From Cupriavidus oxalaticus (GTDB lineage Bacteria; Pseudomonadota; Gammaproteobacteria; Burkholderiales; Burkholderiaceae), in NCBI RefSeq assembly GCF_004768545.1, contig NZ_CP038635.1:2604001-2668000 (forward strand): a stretch of 64,000 bases of DNA, given 5' to 3'. Position numbers and translations under genes: made by a program. Shown piece by piece: positions 1-9,237 of the stretch (the first letter of the stretch is position 1; the number at the start of each line of letters is the position of its first letter). The notes below the pieces were generated by a model. The model saw only the letters and a program-made list of their open reading frames with translations, did not search any database and was not told where the DNA came from.

Positions 1-121
1 GCTATCGGAATATTGTAGTGCAGCGCGCTCAGGCCGCCCGCAATGTTTATCAACTCCGTGCATTTACGCCGAATCCCGACGATCCGGCGTGCATCACGCC
101 TATATCTGATTAAATCAGCAC

Positions 122-571
122 TTACTTCTGAGCCAGCGCCGCCTTGACCAGCGCCGACACGGCCGTCATGTCGGCACGGCCGGCGAGCTTGCCCTTGAGT
201 ACGCCCATGACCTTGCCCATGTCCTGCGGGCCGGCAGCCCCGGTGGCGGCGACCGCCTGCTGGACTTCGGCGGCGACTTCGGCCTCGGACAGCGCGGCGG
301 GCATGTAGACCTTCAGCACCTCGACTTCGGCAAGTTCCTTGTCGGCCAGGTCGTTGCGGCCAGCCTGCTGGAACTGGGAGATTGAATCCTTGCGCTGCTT
401 GATCAGCTTCTCGACCACGGCCAGCACGGCGGTATCGTCAAGTTCCGTGCGCTCGTCGACCTCGCGCTGCTTGATCGCGGCCAGAAGCAGGCGGATGGTG
501 CCGAGGCGCTCGGTTTCGCGGGCGCGCATGGCGGTCTTCATGTCTTCGCTGATACGGGCTTTGAGGGACAT
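122..571 (-). CDS. yqeY: GatB/YqeY domain protein
   Basis: This 149-residue protein is a stand-alone YqeY domain, related to the tail domain of the GatB amidotransferase subunit and presumed to bind tRNA or RNA; its precise role is not established. It opens MSLKARISEDMKTAMRARE and carries the family pattern of a charged helical N-terminal half followed by a small alanine-rich helical tail. I chose the ATG at 571 because GGAAGA lies just upstream and because family members begin with this sequence; an open frame continues upstream without homology. In many proteobacteria yqeY sits between rpsU and dnaG. Here rpsU is absent from the upstream side, where a flavoprotein gene and a possible small RNA lie instead. 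A TACAAT motif on the minus strand at 17-12 could serve the next leftward gene, outside the window. Confidence 0.93.
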   Translation of the reverse strand: MSLKARISEDMKTAMRARETERLGTIRLLLAAIKQREVDERTELDDTAVLAVVEKLIKQRKDSISQFQQAGRNDLADKELAEVEVLKVYMPAALSEAEVAAEVQQAVAATGAAGPQDMGKVMGVLKGKLAGRADMTAVSALVKAALAQK

Positions 572-640
572 CGTGATCTTCCAGAAAGTGTGCGGACACT
601 CACAGGTGGCGGCGAGAGCCGCCCACTGCAAGGCCCATAA

Positions 641-738
641 CGCAAAAACCCGCCGAAGCGTGGCGCCACAGCGGGTTGGTGCAAGCGCGAGGCCCGGTTC
701 AGAACAGCTTCGATTTTCGGGATAGCGGCTTTACGAAG
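641..738 (-). ncRNA. candidate small RNA or attenuated leader upstream of yqeY
   Basis: On the minus strand a TACAAT -10 motif (750-745) is followed by a region that can fold as AGAAC-TTCG pairing with CGAA-GTTCT, then by a terminator-like hairpin (stem AACCCGC/GCGGGTT, 677-671 with 653-647) running into five T residues. The predicted transcript is about 100 nt and ends 70 nt before yqeY. No matching -35 element is clear and no open frame of note lies inside it. It could be a free small RNA, or an attenuated leader for yqeY. This is inference from sequence layout only. Confidence 0.3.
644..677 (-). terminator. intrinsic terminator-like hairpin upstream of yqeY
   Basis: The minus strand reads AACCCGC, a loop containing the self-complementary TGGCGCCA, then GCGGGTT followed by further T residues. 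The stem is seven base pairs before any internal pairing. It lies between the flavoprotein gene and yqeY and would end transcription arriving from the former, or from the TACAAT motif at 750-745. Confidence 0.55.
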
Positions 739-827
739 TTCTGGATTGTAGCACCAAGCCCCGAGCACGGAAGTGGCGCGCAACGGGCACGGAAAAAGCG
801 GGCCCTGAGCACAAACAGGATCGGCGG

Positions 828-2087
828 TCAGGCCACTGACTGTCCCGCGGCAGCGCTGCGGCTGGCCTCCGCCACCGCCTTGCCTGCCGCGACGGCGGAC
901 GCCCAGGCCCATTGGAAGTTGTAGCCGCCCAGCCAGCCCGTCACATCGACCACCTCGCCGATGAAGTAGAGCCCCGGCACCTCGCGCGCCATCATCGTGG
1001 CCGAGGACAGCGCGCGCGTATCGACGCCGCCGATCGTCACCTCAGCCTTGCGATAGCCTTCGGTGCCCGACGGCACAATGCGCCAGCCGTTGAGCGATGC
1101 GCCAAGCTTGCGCAGTCCCTTGTCCGTGACATCGTGCAGCGGCATGGCGGCATCTACGCCAGCGGCGGCGCACCATGCGTCGGCCAGCCGCGCCGGCAGC
1201 CGCTGCGCCAGCAGGTTGCCGAGGTGCTTGCGGCTGCCGCCCTTCTGCTCCAGCAGCCAGGCCGCGGCGTCTTCTCCGTCGAACAGGTCGATGGCAATCG
1301 GCGTGCCCGGCTTCCAGTAGCTCGAGATCTGCAGCACCGCCGGCCCGGACAACCCGCGGTGCGTCCACAGCAGGTCTTCGCGGAACGCGCCCGCCGTCTT
1401 GCCGTTGCCGGTGGCGACATCCACCTCCAGAGACACGCCGGCCAGCGGCGCGAACGGGGTCCAGTCCTTGCCGTCGAAAGTCAGCGGCACCAGCGCCGGC
1501 CGGGTTTCGACGATGCCCAGCCCGAACTGGCGCGCGATGCGGTAGCCGAAGTCGGTGGCGCCGATCTTGGGGATCGACAGCCCGCCGGTTGCCACCACCA
1601 GGGCGCCGGCGCGGATCGTGCCGGCGGAGGTCAGCAACATGAAGTCATCGCCCTCGCGGCGGACTTCCGCTACCGCACAGCCGGTCTGCCAGCGTACGCG
1701 GCCGGTGTCGCATTCCGCGCGCAGCATGGCGATCACGTCCTCGGCGCTGTCATTGCAGAACAGCTGGCCGCGATGTTTCTCATGCCAGGCGATGCCGTGG
1801 CGGCGCATCAGGTCGAGGAAGTCCTGCGGGGTATAGCGCGCCAGCGCCGAGCGGCAGAAGTGCGGATTGGACGACAGGTAGTTGGCCGGCCCCGCCTGCA
1901 GGTTGGTGAAATTGCAGCGGCCGCCGCCGGAGATGCGGATCTTCTCGGCCAGTTTGGTCGCGTGATCGACCAGCACCACGCTGGCGCCGTTCTGGCCGGC
2001 GACGGCGGCGCACATCATGCCGGCCGCGCCCGCGCCCAGCACGGCCACGTCATACCGGCCCGTCCGGGTTCCCGTCGCCCCGCTCAT
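828..2087 (-). CDS. NAD(P)/FAD-dependent oxidoreductase (HI0933/YhiN-BaiN family)
   Basis: This 419-residue flavoprotein belongs to the HI0933-like family (YhiN; BaiN in bile-acid bacteria). The N-terminus has the dinucleotide-binding motif [15 protein letters not shown], then the family signature [14 protein letters not shown]. The C-terminus has the typical [29 protein letters not shown]-type FAD motif, here ending in WASAVAAG. Family members are cytosolic and bind FAD; the physiological substrate is unknown for most. I chose the ATG at 2087, preceded by GAGGCGA, over an in-frame GTG at 2117. It is divergent from tsaD, with about 156 bp shared upstream DNA. Confidence 0.9.
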   Translation of the reverse strand: [419 protein letters not shown]

Positions 2088-2243
2088 TGCTCGCCTCGCC
2101 AATCCATCTGTTGCCACCGCTCAAGAAAGGGCAGATTGTAGCGAAAAGCACGCTGCCCGCCGCTGTGCTACCCTGCGCGCTTCCTGCAACCTGTTGTTTC
2201 GACGGCCGTTTCGCCTTTCGCTGCGGCCTTTGGCTTCTTCCTC

Positions 2244-3278
2244 ATGCTTGTCCTCGGCATCGAATCTTCCTGCGACGAAACCGGGCTGGCCCTCTACGAC
2301 ACCGAGGCCGGCCTGCTGGCGCATGCACTGCATTCGCAGATCGCCATGCACCGCGACTATGGTGGCGTGGTCCCCGAACTTGCCTCGCGCGACCATATCC
2401 GCCGTGTGCTGCCGCTGCTCGAACAGGTGCTGGCCGATGCCGGCCGCACCCGCCGGGACATCGACGCCATCGCCTTTACCCAGGGGCCGGGTCTTGCCGG
2501 CGCGCTGCTGGTCGGCGCCTCGGTCGCCAATGCGCTGGGCTTTGCGCTGAACGTGCCGATGGTCGGCGTGCACCACCTCGAAGGCCACCTGCTGTCGCCG
2601 CTGCTGACGCGCGAGCCGCCGCCGTTCCCGTTCGTGGCGCTGCTGGTGTCCGGCGGGCATACCCAGCTGATGGACGTGCGCGGCGTCGGCGATTACACGC
2701 TGCTGGGCGAGACGCTGGACGATGCCGCCGGCGAGGCCTTCGACAAGACCGCCAAGCTGCTCGGCCTGGGCTATCCCGGCGGGCCGGAAGTATCACGAAT
2801 GGCCGAGTTCGGCACGCCCGGCGCGTTCGCGCTGCCCCGGCCGATGCTGCATTCGGGCAATCTCGATTTTTCCTTCGCGGGGCTGAAGACCGCGGTGCTG
2901 ACGCAAACCCGCAAGCTGTCCAATACCTGCGAGCAGGACCGCGCCAACCTGGCGCGCGCCTTTGTCGATGCGATCGTCGATGTGCTGGCGGCCAAGTCGT
3001 TCGCGGCGCTGAAGCAGACCGGGCACAAGCGGCTGGTGGTGGCCGGCGGCGTCGGCGCCAACCGGCAGCTGCGCGAGCGGCTGGACCTGCTCGGCAGGCA
3101 GCGCAGGATCGACGTGTATTACCCGGACCTGGCGTTCTGCACCGATAACGGCGCGATGATTGCATTTGCCGGCGCGATGCGCCTGCAGGCGGCGCCGGAA
3201 CTGGCGCGGCGCGAGTACGGCTATGGCGTGACGCCGAGGTGGGACCTGGCGGATATCCGCCTGCCATCCGCGGCCTGA
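2244..3278 (+). CDS. tsaD: tRNA N6-adenosine threonylcarbamoyltransferase TsaD
   Basis: TsaD transfers the threonylcarbamoyl group from threonylcarbamoyl-AMP to A37 of ANN-decoding tRNAs, working with TsaB, TsaC and TsaE in the cytosol. The 344-residue length is standard. The ASKHA-fold start [19 protein letters not shown] is characteristic, and the metal-binding pair is His111 and His115 in HHLEGH. The later GGVGAN and NGAMIA segments are the usual nucleotide-binding loops. No clear ribosome-binding site precedes the ATG. The gene ends at a strong palindromic terminator shared with folE2, which converges on it. Confidence 0.97.
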   Translation: MLVLGIESSCDETGLALYDTEAGLLAHALHSQIAMHRDYGGVVPELASRDHIRRVLPLLEQVLADAGRTRRDIDAIAFTQGPGLAGALLVGASVANALGFALNVPMVGVHHLEGHLLSPLLTREPPPFPFVALLVSGGHTQLMDVRGVGDYTLLGETLDDAAGEAFDKTAKLLGLGYPGGPEVSRMAEFGTPGAFALPRPMLHSGNLDFSFAGLKTAVLTQTRKLSNTCEQDRANLARAFVDAIVDVLAAKSFAALKQTGHKRLVVAGGVGANRQLRERLDLLGRQRRIDVYYPDLAFCTDNGAMIAFAGAMRLQAAPELARREYGYGVTPRWDLADIRLPSAA

Positions 3279-3291
3279 CGGTTCCCTCGCC

Positions 3292-3329
3292 AAATGAAGA
3301 AGCCACCGCATGCGGTGGCTTCTTCATTT
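3292..3329. terminator. bidirectional terminator between tsaD and folE2
   Basis: This is a perfect 38-bp palindrome: 19 bases starting AAATGAAGAAGCC are followed immediately by their exact reverse complement. It has A/T-rich ends on both sides, so it can work for both convergent genes. Its first 15 bases including the preceding C residues nearly match the start of the galU terminator. Confidence 0.9.
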
Positions 3330-3344
3330 CAGCAACTGAGGGGA

Positions 3345-4148
3345 TCAGTTCACCCGCTTGTCCCGCTCGATCACCGCATACGCGCTGTGGTTGTGGATCG
3401 ACTCGAAGTTCTCCGCTTCCAGCACATAGGCCACGATGCGCTCATCCGCATTCAGCCGCATCGCGATATCGCGCACCAGGTCTTCGACGAACTTGGGGTT
3501 CTCGTACGCGCGCTCGGTGACGAACTTCTCGTCCGGGCGCTTGAGCAGCCCCCACAGTTCGCACGACGCCTCTTCCTCGGCCATCCGCACCAGCGCTTCC
3601 ACCGGCAGTTCCGCAGCCAGTTCCACGTCCATCGTGATATGCGAGCGCTGGTTATGCGCGCCGTACTGCGAGATCTTCTTCGAGCACGGGCACAGGCTGG
3701 TCACCGGCACCATCGCCTTCAGGAACACGCGCGTCTGGCCGTTGCGCACTTCGCCGGTCAGCGTGACCTCATAGTCCAGCAGCGACTCCACGCCCGACAC
3801 CGGCGCGATCTTGCTGATGAAGTACGGGAAGGTGACCTCGATGCGGCCCGCCTCGGCTTCCAGCTTTTCCAGCATCTTGCCGAGCAGCAGGCGGAAGCTG
3901 GCCAGCTCCAGCGGCGCGCGCTCTTCTTCCAGCAGCGCGACGAAGCGCGACATATGCGTGCCCTTCTGGTCCGCCGGCAGGTGCACGTCGAGGTTGAAGG
4001 TACCCACGCTCGGCATGATGCCGGCCGGGGTCTTCAGGGTCACGGGATATCGCACGCCCTTGACACCGACGCGCTGGATGGGGATCTGGCGGGTGTCGAG
4101 GCTCGACTGGACGTCGGGCATCACGAAGGCGGGATTGATGTCATTCAT
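3345..4148 (-). CDS. folE2: GTP cyclohydrolase FolE2 (type IB)
   Basis: FolE2 converts GTP to 7,8-dihydroneopterin triphosphate, the first step of folate (and queuosine precursor) synthesis. The type IB enzyme does not need zinc and substitutes for FolE1 in many bacteria. The 267-residue protein begins [16 protein letters not shown] and contains the conserved [10 protein letters not shown] metal-site cysteine segment and the AHNQRSH segment typical of the family. A good ribosome-binding site, GGAGGAAA, lies upstream. It is the last gene of a leftward block after xseB-ispA-dxs, but a 270-bp gap from dxs suggests its own promoter or a structured leader. In other bacteria folE2 is often under Zur control; I see no clear Zur site here. 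Confidence 0.95.
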   Translation of the reverse strand: MNDINPAFVMPDVQSSLDTRQIPIQRVGVKGVRYPVTLKTPAGIMPSVGTFNLDVHLPADQKGTHMSRFVALLEEERAPLELASFRLLLGKMLEKLEAEAGRIEVTFPYFISKIAPVSGVESLLDYEVTLTGEVRNGQTRVFLKAMVPVTSLCPCSKKISQYGAHNQRSHITMDVELAAELPVEALVRMAEEEASCELWGLLKRPDEKFVTERAYENPKFVEDLVRDIAMRLNADERIVAYVLEAENFESIHNHSAYAVIERDKRVN

Positions 4149-4173
4149 CTACGGTTTCCTCCAGGGCTGCACC

Positions 4174-4205
4174 AGCGTTTGAGCGTTTGAGCATTTGAGC
4201 GCTTG
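4174..4205. repeat. octamer tandem repeat upstream of folE2
   Basis: Four consecutive 8-base units read AGCGTTTG, AGCGTTTG, AGCATTTG and AGCGCTTG. The array begins 26 bp upstream of the folE2 start codon, so it lies in the leader or promoter region. No protein-coding explanation applies. It may be a slippage-prone simple repeat or a protein-binding array. Confidence 0.8.
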
Positions 4206-4329
4206 GCACAGGTCCTTACGGTCGCGGCATTTTCGCAGTCCATCCATGCCGCGCAACGAGTGTGAAACCACGGGACCCGGCACAGGGCGCGCCGACCCGC
4301 AGCTGCGAACACAAAAAGGGGGAGTTTAA

Positions 4330-4367
4330 GGGAATTTGGACGCACTCGTTGCCGAGGGCCAAATCCC
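4330..4367 (-). terminator. hairpin after dxs / folE2 leader element
   Basis: On the minus strand GGGATTTGG pairs with CCAAATTCCC across a one-base bulge, and inside it CTCG pairs with CGAG. The RNA loop reads GCAA, a GNRA tetraloop. A run of five T residues follows 12 bases after the stem. It sits about 54 bp beyond the dxs stop, so it could be an imperfect terminator for the isoprenoid genes or a structured part of the folE2 leader. Confidence 0.4.
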
Positions 4368-4420
4368 CCTGGCCGGCACAGGTAATCCCGGCCAGCCGCC
4401 GGGGATCACTCCGGCAGCGG

Positions 4421-6337
4421 TCAGGCCACGCGCGAAGCGACCGAGACCTTGGGCTGGTCCAGGCCGAAGCGCTGCCGCACCGAGCGCTCGATGCCGGCCG
4501 CGTCGAGCCCGCACTGCTGCAGCAGGTAGGCCGGGTCGCCATGGTCGACGAAGCGGTCGGGCAGGCCCAGCACCAGCACCGGGATATCGATGCCGGCTTC
4601 GGCCAGCGCCTCAAGCACGGCGCTGCCCGCACCGCCCATCACGCTGCCCTCTTCCACCGTGACCAGGAAGTCGTTCCCGGCGGCCAGGCGCTTGACCAGT
4701 TCCACGTCGAGCGGCTTGACGAAGCGCATGTCGGCGACGGTCGCATCCAGCGCCTCGGCGGCGCCCAGGGCCGGATGCAGCATCGAGCCGAAGGCCAGGA
4801 AGCCGACGCGCTGGCCGGCGCGCGCAGCGCCTTCGCGGCGCACCACGCCCTTGCCGACCGGTACGCCGGCGAGTTCGGCGGCAATTGCCGCGCCCGGGCC
4901 GGTGCCGCGCGGATAGCGCACCGCGGTCGGGCAATCCTGGTGGAACGCCGTGGTCAGCAGCTGGCGGCACTCGTTTTCGTCCGACGGCGTCATCACCATC
5001 ATGTTGGGGATGCAGCGCAGGTAGGCGATATCGTAGGCACCCGCATGGGTGGCGCCGTCTGCGCCGACCAGACCGGCGCGGTCCAGCGCGAACACCACCG
5101 GCAGGCCTTGCAGCGCCACGTCGTGGATCAGTTGGTCATAGCCGCGCTGCAGGAAGGTGGAGTAGATCGCCACCACTGGCTTCAGGCCCTCGCAGGCCAG
5201 GCCGCCGGCGAAGGTCACCGCGTGCTGCTCGGCGATGCCGACGTCGTAGTAGCGGTCCGGGAAGCGCCTCTCGAACTCGACCATGCCCGAGCCTTCGCGC
5301 ATCGCCGGGGTGATGCCGACCAGCCGCTTGTCGGCGGCGGCCATGTCGCACAGCCAGTCGCCGAACACCTGCGTATACGTCTTGCGCGCCGGCTTGGCGG
5401 CCGGGCGGATGCCCTCCGCGGGATTGAACTTGCCCGGGCCGTGGTACAGGATCGGGTCGGCCTCGGCCAGCTTGTAGCCCTGGCCCTTCTTGGTCACGAC
5501 GTGCAGGAACTGCGGGCCCGCGCCTTCCAGCGCGCGCTCGCGGATGTTCTGCAGCGTCGGCACCAGCGAGTTCAGGTCGTGGCCGTCGATCGGGCCGATG
5601 TAGTTGAAGCCGAATTCCTCGAACAGCGTCGCCGGCACCATCATGCCCTTGGCGTGTTCCTCGAAGCGCTTGGCGAATTCCAGCACCGGCGGCGCCACCG
5701 ACAGCACCTTCTCGATGCCCTTCTTGGTGGCGGCATAGAACTGGCCGCTCAGCAGCCGGGCCAGGTGCCGGTTGAGTGCGCCCACCGGCGGCGAGATCGA
5801 CATGTCGTTGTCGTTGAGCACCACCACCAGCGGCAGGTCCTTGTACACGCCGGCGTTGTTCAGCGCCTCGAAGGCCATGCCCGCGGTCATGGCGCCGTCG
5901 CCTATCACCGCCACCGAGACGCGCTTTTCGCCCAGCGTGCGCGCGCCCAGCGCCATGCCCAGCGCTGCCGAGATCGACGTCGACGAATGCGCGGTGCCGA
6001 AGGTGTCGTACTCGCTCTCGCTGCGGCGCGGGAAGCCCGAGATGCCGCCCCACTGGCGCAGCGTGCCCATGCGCTCGCGGCGCCCGGTCAGGATCTTGTG
6101 CGGGTAGCTCTGGTGGCCCACGTCCCACACCAGCCGGTCATCGGGGGTGTTGAAGACGTAGTGCAGCGCGATGGTCAGCTCGACCGTGCCGAGGTTCGAA
6201 GACAGGTGGCCGCCGGTCTGCGAGACCGACTCCAGCACGTAGGCGCGCAGTTCATCCGCAAGCGTCTGGAGTTCGCGGCGGTCGAGCTTGCGCAGGTCTG
6301 CGGGGGCGTCAATCTTCTTGAGGAGTGCGTAGGTCAT
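4421..6337 (-). CDS. dxs: 1-deoxy-D-xylulose-5-phosphate synthase
   Basis: Dxs condenses pyruvate and glyceraldehyde 3-phosphate to 1-deoxy-D-xylulose 5-phosphate with thiamine diphosphate, the entry step of the MEP isoprenoid pathway. The 638-residue protein starts [18 protein letters not shown], the usual start in related genera. It has [10 protein letters not shown] (about 46-55), the thiamine-diphosphate motif GDGAMTAG (about 146-153) and the transketolase segment [15 protein letters not shown]. An in-frame ATG at 6379 would add 14 residues. It follows ispA in the same leftward operon, 43 bp after its stop, which places precursor and prenyl-chain synthesis together. Confidence 0.97.
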   Translation of the reverse strand: MTYALLKKIDAPADLRKLDRRELQTLADELRAYVLESVSQTGGHLSSNLGTVELTIALHYVFNTPDDRLVWDVGHQSYPHKILTGRRERMGTLRQWGGISGFPRRSESEYDTFGTAHSSTSISAALGMALGARTLGEKRVSVAVIGDGAMTAGMAFEALNNAGVYKDLPLVVVLNDNDMSISPPVGALNRHLARLLSGQFYAATKKGIEKVLSVAPPVLEFAKRFEEHAKGMMVPATLFEEFGFNYIGPIDGHDLNSLVPTLQNIRERALEGAGPQFLHVVTKKGQGYKLAEADPILYHGPGKFNPAEGIRPAAKPARKTYTQVFGDWLCDMAAADKRLVGITPAMREGSGMVEFERRFPDRYYDVGIAEQHAVTFAGGLACEGLKPVVAIYSTFLQRGYDQLIHDVALQGLPVVFALDRAGLVGADGATHAGAYDIAYLRCIPNMMVMTPSDENECRQLLTTAFHQDCPTAVRYPRGTGPGAAIAAELAGVPVGKGVVRREGAARAGQRVGFLAFGSMLHPALGAAEALDATVADMRFVKPLDVELVKRLAAGNDFLVTVEEGSVMGGAGSAVLEALAEAGIDIPVLVLGLPDRFVDHGDPAYLLQQCGLDAAGIERSVRQRFGLDQPKVSVASRVA

Positions 6338-6380
6338 GATTTCCGTTCGGCCACCGGTTTCTTTCGTCCGGCTCGTCATT

Positions 6381-7265
6381 TCAGTGTGTGCGCAGCACGA
6401 TCAGGTCCGCCAGGTCGGCCAGGCGGGCTGCGCGGCTGCCGAAGCCGGCCAGCGCTGCATGCGCCTCGGTGCGCAACGCCCCGGCCAGGTCGCGCGCCGC
6501 TGCCAGCCCCATCAGCGACACGTAGGTCGGCTTGTCGTGCGCGGCGTCCTTGCCGGCGGTCTTGCCCAGCGTGGCGGTATCCGCGGTGACGTCCAGAATA
6601 TCGTCAACCACCTGGAACGCCAATCCCACCGCCGCCGCATACTTGTCCAGCTCGGCCAGCCCGCCGGCGTCGATTTCGCCACACAACGCGCCCATGCGCA
6701 CGCTGGCGCGCAGCAGCGCACCGGTCTTCATCCGGTGCATGGCCTCGAGCGCGTCGCGTGTCATCGCGCGGCCCACGTTCTGCAGGTCGATCGCCTGGCC
6801 GCCGGCCATGCCGGTCGAGCCCGACGCCTGCGCCAGCTCCGCCACCAGCTTCAGCCGTGCCGCGGGTGTCAGAACCTCGGCGCCGGCCAGCACGATGAAG
6901 GCCTGGGTCTGCAGCGCGTCGCCCACCAGCAGCGCAGTGGCCTCGTCGTAGGCCTTGTGCACGGTAGGCCGGCCACGGCGCAGGTCATCGTCGTCCATGC
7001 ACGGCATGTCGTCGTGGACCAGCGAGTAGGCGTGGATCATCTCCAGCGCGCAGGCCGCGGCATCGCAGGCGGCGGGGTCGGCCCCGCTGACCTCGCCGGC
7101 AGCGTGCACTAACAGCGGCCGCACGCGCTTGCCGCCGCTCAGTGCAGCATAGCGCATCGCTTCGTGCAGCGTATGCGGCACGGTGTTGGCATCTGGCAAC
7201 GCTGCTTGCAGTGCGGCTTCGGTACGGGCGCTTTGCCCCTGCATCCACTGGGCGAAATCGGTCAT
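6381..7265 (-). CDS. ispA: farnesyl diphosphate synthase (polyprenyl synthetase)
   Basis: This 294-residue prenyltransferase condenses isopentenyl diphosphate with dimethylallyl and geranyl diphosphate to give farnesyl diphosphate. The first aspartate-rich motif [10 protein letters not shown] is at residues 85-94 and the second, DDILD, is in the C-terminal half. GGKRVRP near residue 44 binds diphosphate. The start codon overlaps the xseB stop by four bases, which suggests translational coupling, and dxs follows directly. The order xseB-ispA-dxs is common in proteobacteria. Confidence 0.96.
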   Translation of the reverse strand: MTDFAQWMQGQSARTEAALQAALPDANTVPHTLHEAMRYAALSGGKRVRPLLVHAAGEVSGADPAACDAAACALEMIHAYSLVHDDMPCMDDDDLRRGRPTVHKAYDEATALLVGDALQTQAFIVLAGAEVLTPAARLKLVAELAQASGSTGMAGGQAIDLQNVGRAMTRDALEAMHRMKTGALLRASVRMGALCGEIDAGGLAELDKYAAAVGLAFQVVDDILDVTADTATLGKTAGKDAAHDKPTYVSLMGLAAARDLAGALRTEAHAALAGFGSRAARLADLADLIVLRTH

Positions 7266-7573
7266 GCCTCGTCCGCCCCCTGCGCGCCATTGATCCCGTT
7301 GCCGCCGTTGCCTTCGCCGGCGAGCGGCTTCAGTACCTCGCCCTCCAGCACCCTGACCTGCTGCTCGACGCGCTCCAGCTTCTGCTGGCAGTAGCGCACC
7401 AGCTCGGCGCCGCGGCGGTAGGCCGCCAGCGAGGCCTCGAGCGGCAGTTCGCCGCTCTCCATGCTGGCCACCAGGGTCTCGAGTTCGGCCATCGCCGCTT
7501 CATAGGAAGCGGGCGGCACGGAGGCCGTGGTGGTGTCTTCGGTCTGGACCGCAGCGGTCGTCGTCTTTGGCAT
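7262..7573 (-). CDS. xseB: exodeoxyribonuclease VII small subunit
   Basis: XseB is the small subunit of exonuclease VII, which degrades single-stranded DNA into oligonucleotides with several small subunits per XseA. The core [36 protein letters not shown] is family-typical: two helices with the conserved LE and G-LPLE-L pattern. The predicted product is 103 residues, with a threonine-rich N-terminal tail; I chose the ATG at 7573 because nothing upstream resembles the family. It is the first gene of the leftward xseB-ispA-dxs operon. The 390 bp upstream is shared with the divergent Rieske gene. Confidence 0.93.
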   Translation of the reverse strand: MPKTTTAAVQTEDTTTASVPPASYEAAMAELETLVASMESGELPLEASLAAYRRGAELVRYCQQKLERVEQQVRVLEGEVLKPLAGEGNGGNGINGAQGADEA

Positions 7574-7784
7574 GTAGGGCCCTGAGAATATGGCGCCGGG
7601 GGCAAAACCCGGATGATGAAGCCCGGATTTTACGCCAAAGCCGGCGCTTGCCCCATCCTTGAGCATGCGGGAGTGGACGCCAACCGCGTGCCGACGGAGT
7701 GCAGCCGGGGCGTATGTGACTTGTGCGCTTGGGTCGTCTTTCCGAATGCGGCCGGTACGGCACCCCGATGACGACCCGGGTCGA

Positions 7785-7841
7785 CTTTTTCGCTAAAAAG
7801 GCAAAAAAATCAGTCCCTTAACTTTTTGGCTCGGGTACAAT
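7785..7841 (+). promoter_or_regulatory. candidate promoter with A/T tracts for the Rieske oxygenase gene
   Basis: The 390-bp gap between xseB and the Rieske gene holds an A/T-rich patch in otherwise GC-rich DNA. It has CTTTTT and AAAAAG as a small inverted repeat (7785-7800), a run of seven A residues (7803-7809), TTTTT (7824-7828) and a TACAAT -10 motif (7836-7841). No good -35 hexamer sits 17 bp away; the A-tracts could act as an UP element. I see nothing else in the gap. Confidence 0.45.
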
Positions 7842-7964
7842 CCCCCGTTCGCCGCGAGGGTCTGACGCATCCTCGCCAACCCGCGGCTGTCTTTCCCAAA
7901 TCGATTCAATTTTCGATGGTTGGGTTGTTCACTGCTTTCACCTGTTCATCTGGGAGTGGGGATA

Positions 7965-9068
7965 ATGTCCAATCTCAGCACCGCGCTTAAGCTGGCGCCG
8001 GCTGATACGCAACTGCCCGTCGGCGTCTACTTCGACGAAACGCTGCACCAACAAGAACTGGAACTGCTGTTCAGGCAAGGTCCCGGCTACGTCGGCCACG
8101 AACTGATGGTTCCCGAGGTCGGCGACTACCACACGCTCAAGGCCGAGGACGAGGGCCGCATGCTGGTGCGCAATGCCGCCGGCGTGGAACTGATGTCCAA
8201 CGTGTGCCGCCACCGCCAGGCCATCATGCTCAATGGCCGCGGCAACAAGCAGAACATCGTCTGCCCCCTGCACCGCTGGACCTACGACCTCAAGGGCGAA
8301 CTGCTCGGCGCGCCGCATTTCGACCAGCAGCCATGCCTGCACCTGAAGCGCTCGCCGCTGCAGAACTGGAACGGTCTGCTGTTCGACGGCAAGCGCGACG
8401 TGCGCGCCGACCTGGCCAGGCTGGGCGTGGCGCAGGACCTGAAATTCGACGGCTACATGCTCGACCACGTCGAAGTGCATGACTGTGACTACAACTGGAA
8501 GACCTTTATCGAGGTCTACCTGGAGGATTACCACGTCGTGCCGTTCCACCCGGGGCTCGGCAGCTTTGTCTCGTGCGACGACCTGAAGTGGGAGTTCGGC
8601 GAATGGCACAGCGTGCAGACCGTGGGCCTGCACGCGGGCCTGAAGCGCCCCGGCAGCCCGACGTACCAGAAATGGCACGACGCGGTGCTGCGCTTCAACA
8701 ACGGCGTGCTGCCCAAGCACGGCGCGATCTGGCTGACCTACTACCCCAACATCATGGTGGAGTGGTACCCGAACGTGCTGGTGATCTCGACGCTGCACCC
8801 GCTGGGCCCGCGCAAGACCCGCAATGTGGTGGAGTTCTACTATCCCGAGGAAATCGCGCTGTTCGAGCGCGAGTTTGTCGAGGCCGAGCGCGCCGCCTAT
8901 ATGGAAACCTGCGTCGAGGACGACGAGATCGCCGAGCGCATGGATGCCGGCCGGCTGGCGCTGCTGAAGCGCGGCACCAGCGAGGTCGGGCCGTACCAGT
9001 CGCCGATGGAAGACGGCATGCAGCACTTCCACGAGTGGTATCGCCGCGCCATGTCATACCAGGGCTAG
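7965..9068 (+). CDS. Rieske-type aromatic ring-hydroxylating dioxygenase, catalytic subunit-like
   Basis: This 367-residue protein has an N-terminal Rieske [2Fe-2S] domain with Cys81-x-His83 and Cys100-x2-His103. The C-terminal catalytic domain carries EDYHVVPFH, in which His190 and His195 would bind the mononuclear iron. The family hydroxylates or demethylates aromatic, betaine or similar small substrates with electrons from a separate reductase. No reductase or ferredoxin gene is adjacent, so the electron donor must be encoded elsewhere. The ATG at 7965 follows a purine-rich GGGAGTGGGG. The substrate cannot be read from the sequence. A strong terminator follows. Confidence 0.88.
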   Translation: MSNLSTALKLAPADTQLPVGVYFDETLHQQELELLFRQGPGYVGHELMVPEVGDYHTLKAEDEGRMLVRNAAGVELMSNVCRHRQAIMLNGRGNKQNIVCPLHRWTYDLKGELLGAPHFDQQPCLHLKRSPLQNWNGLLFDGKRDVRADLARLGVAQDLKFDGYMLDHVEVHDCDYNWKTFIEVYLEDYHVVPFHPGLGSFVSCDDLKWEFGEWHSVQTVGLHAGLKRPGSPTYQKWHDAVLRFNNGVLPKHGAIWLTYYPNIMVEWYPNVLVISTLHPLGPRKTRNVVEFYYPEEIALFEREFVEAERAAYMETCVEDDEIAERMDAGRLALLKRGTSEVGPYQSPMEDGMQHFHEWYRRAMSYQG

Positions 9069-9095
9069 TGCGATAACCGCACGGCTTGCGCCATC

Positions 9096-9120
9096 ACGGA
9101 CCGCCACGGCGGTCCGTTTT
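9096..9120 (+). terminator. intrinsic terminator after the Rieske gene
   Basis: A ten-base stem, ACGGACCGCC with GGCGGTCCGT, encloses a two-base spacer and is followed by TTT-GC-TTT. It lies 27 bp after the Rieske stop codon. Confidence 0.88.
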
Positions 9121-9237
9121 GCTTTAGGGCGCGATGTGCGCTGATAGAATCATTGCTCCGCAATGCCGGCGGCGTCGCCGCCCGCGCCTTTCGCAAGTCC
9201 CCCGCAACACCACGCCACTCCACGCTCCGCCCCCGCC

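Noticed and set aside
572..827. A possible rpsU between yqeY and the flavoprotein gene
   Set aside because: No frame encodes the basic ribosomal S21 sequence; the region instead shows a hairpin and a terminator-like stem.
4262..6589. Long open frames antisense to dxs and similarly to tsaD, polA, uvrD, valS and alaS
   Set aside because: Their products are rich in Arg, Ala, His and Gln with no motifs, and they mirror the third-codon G/C bias of the true genes on the other strand.
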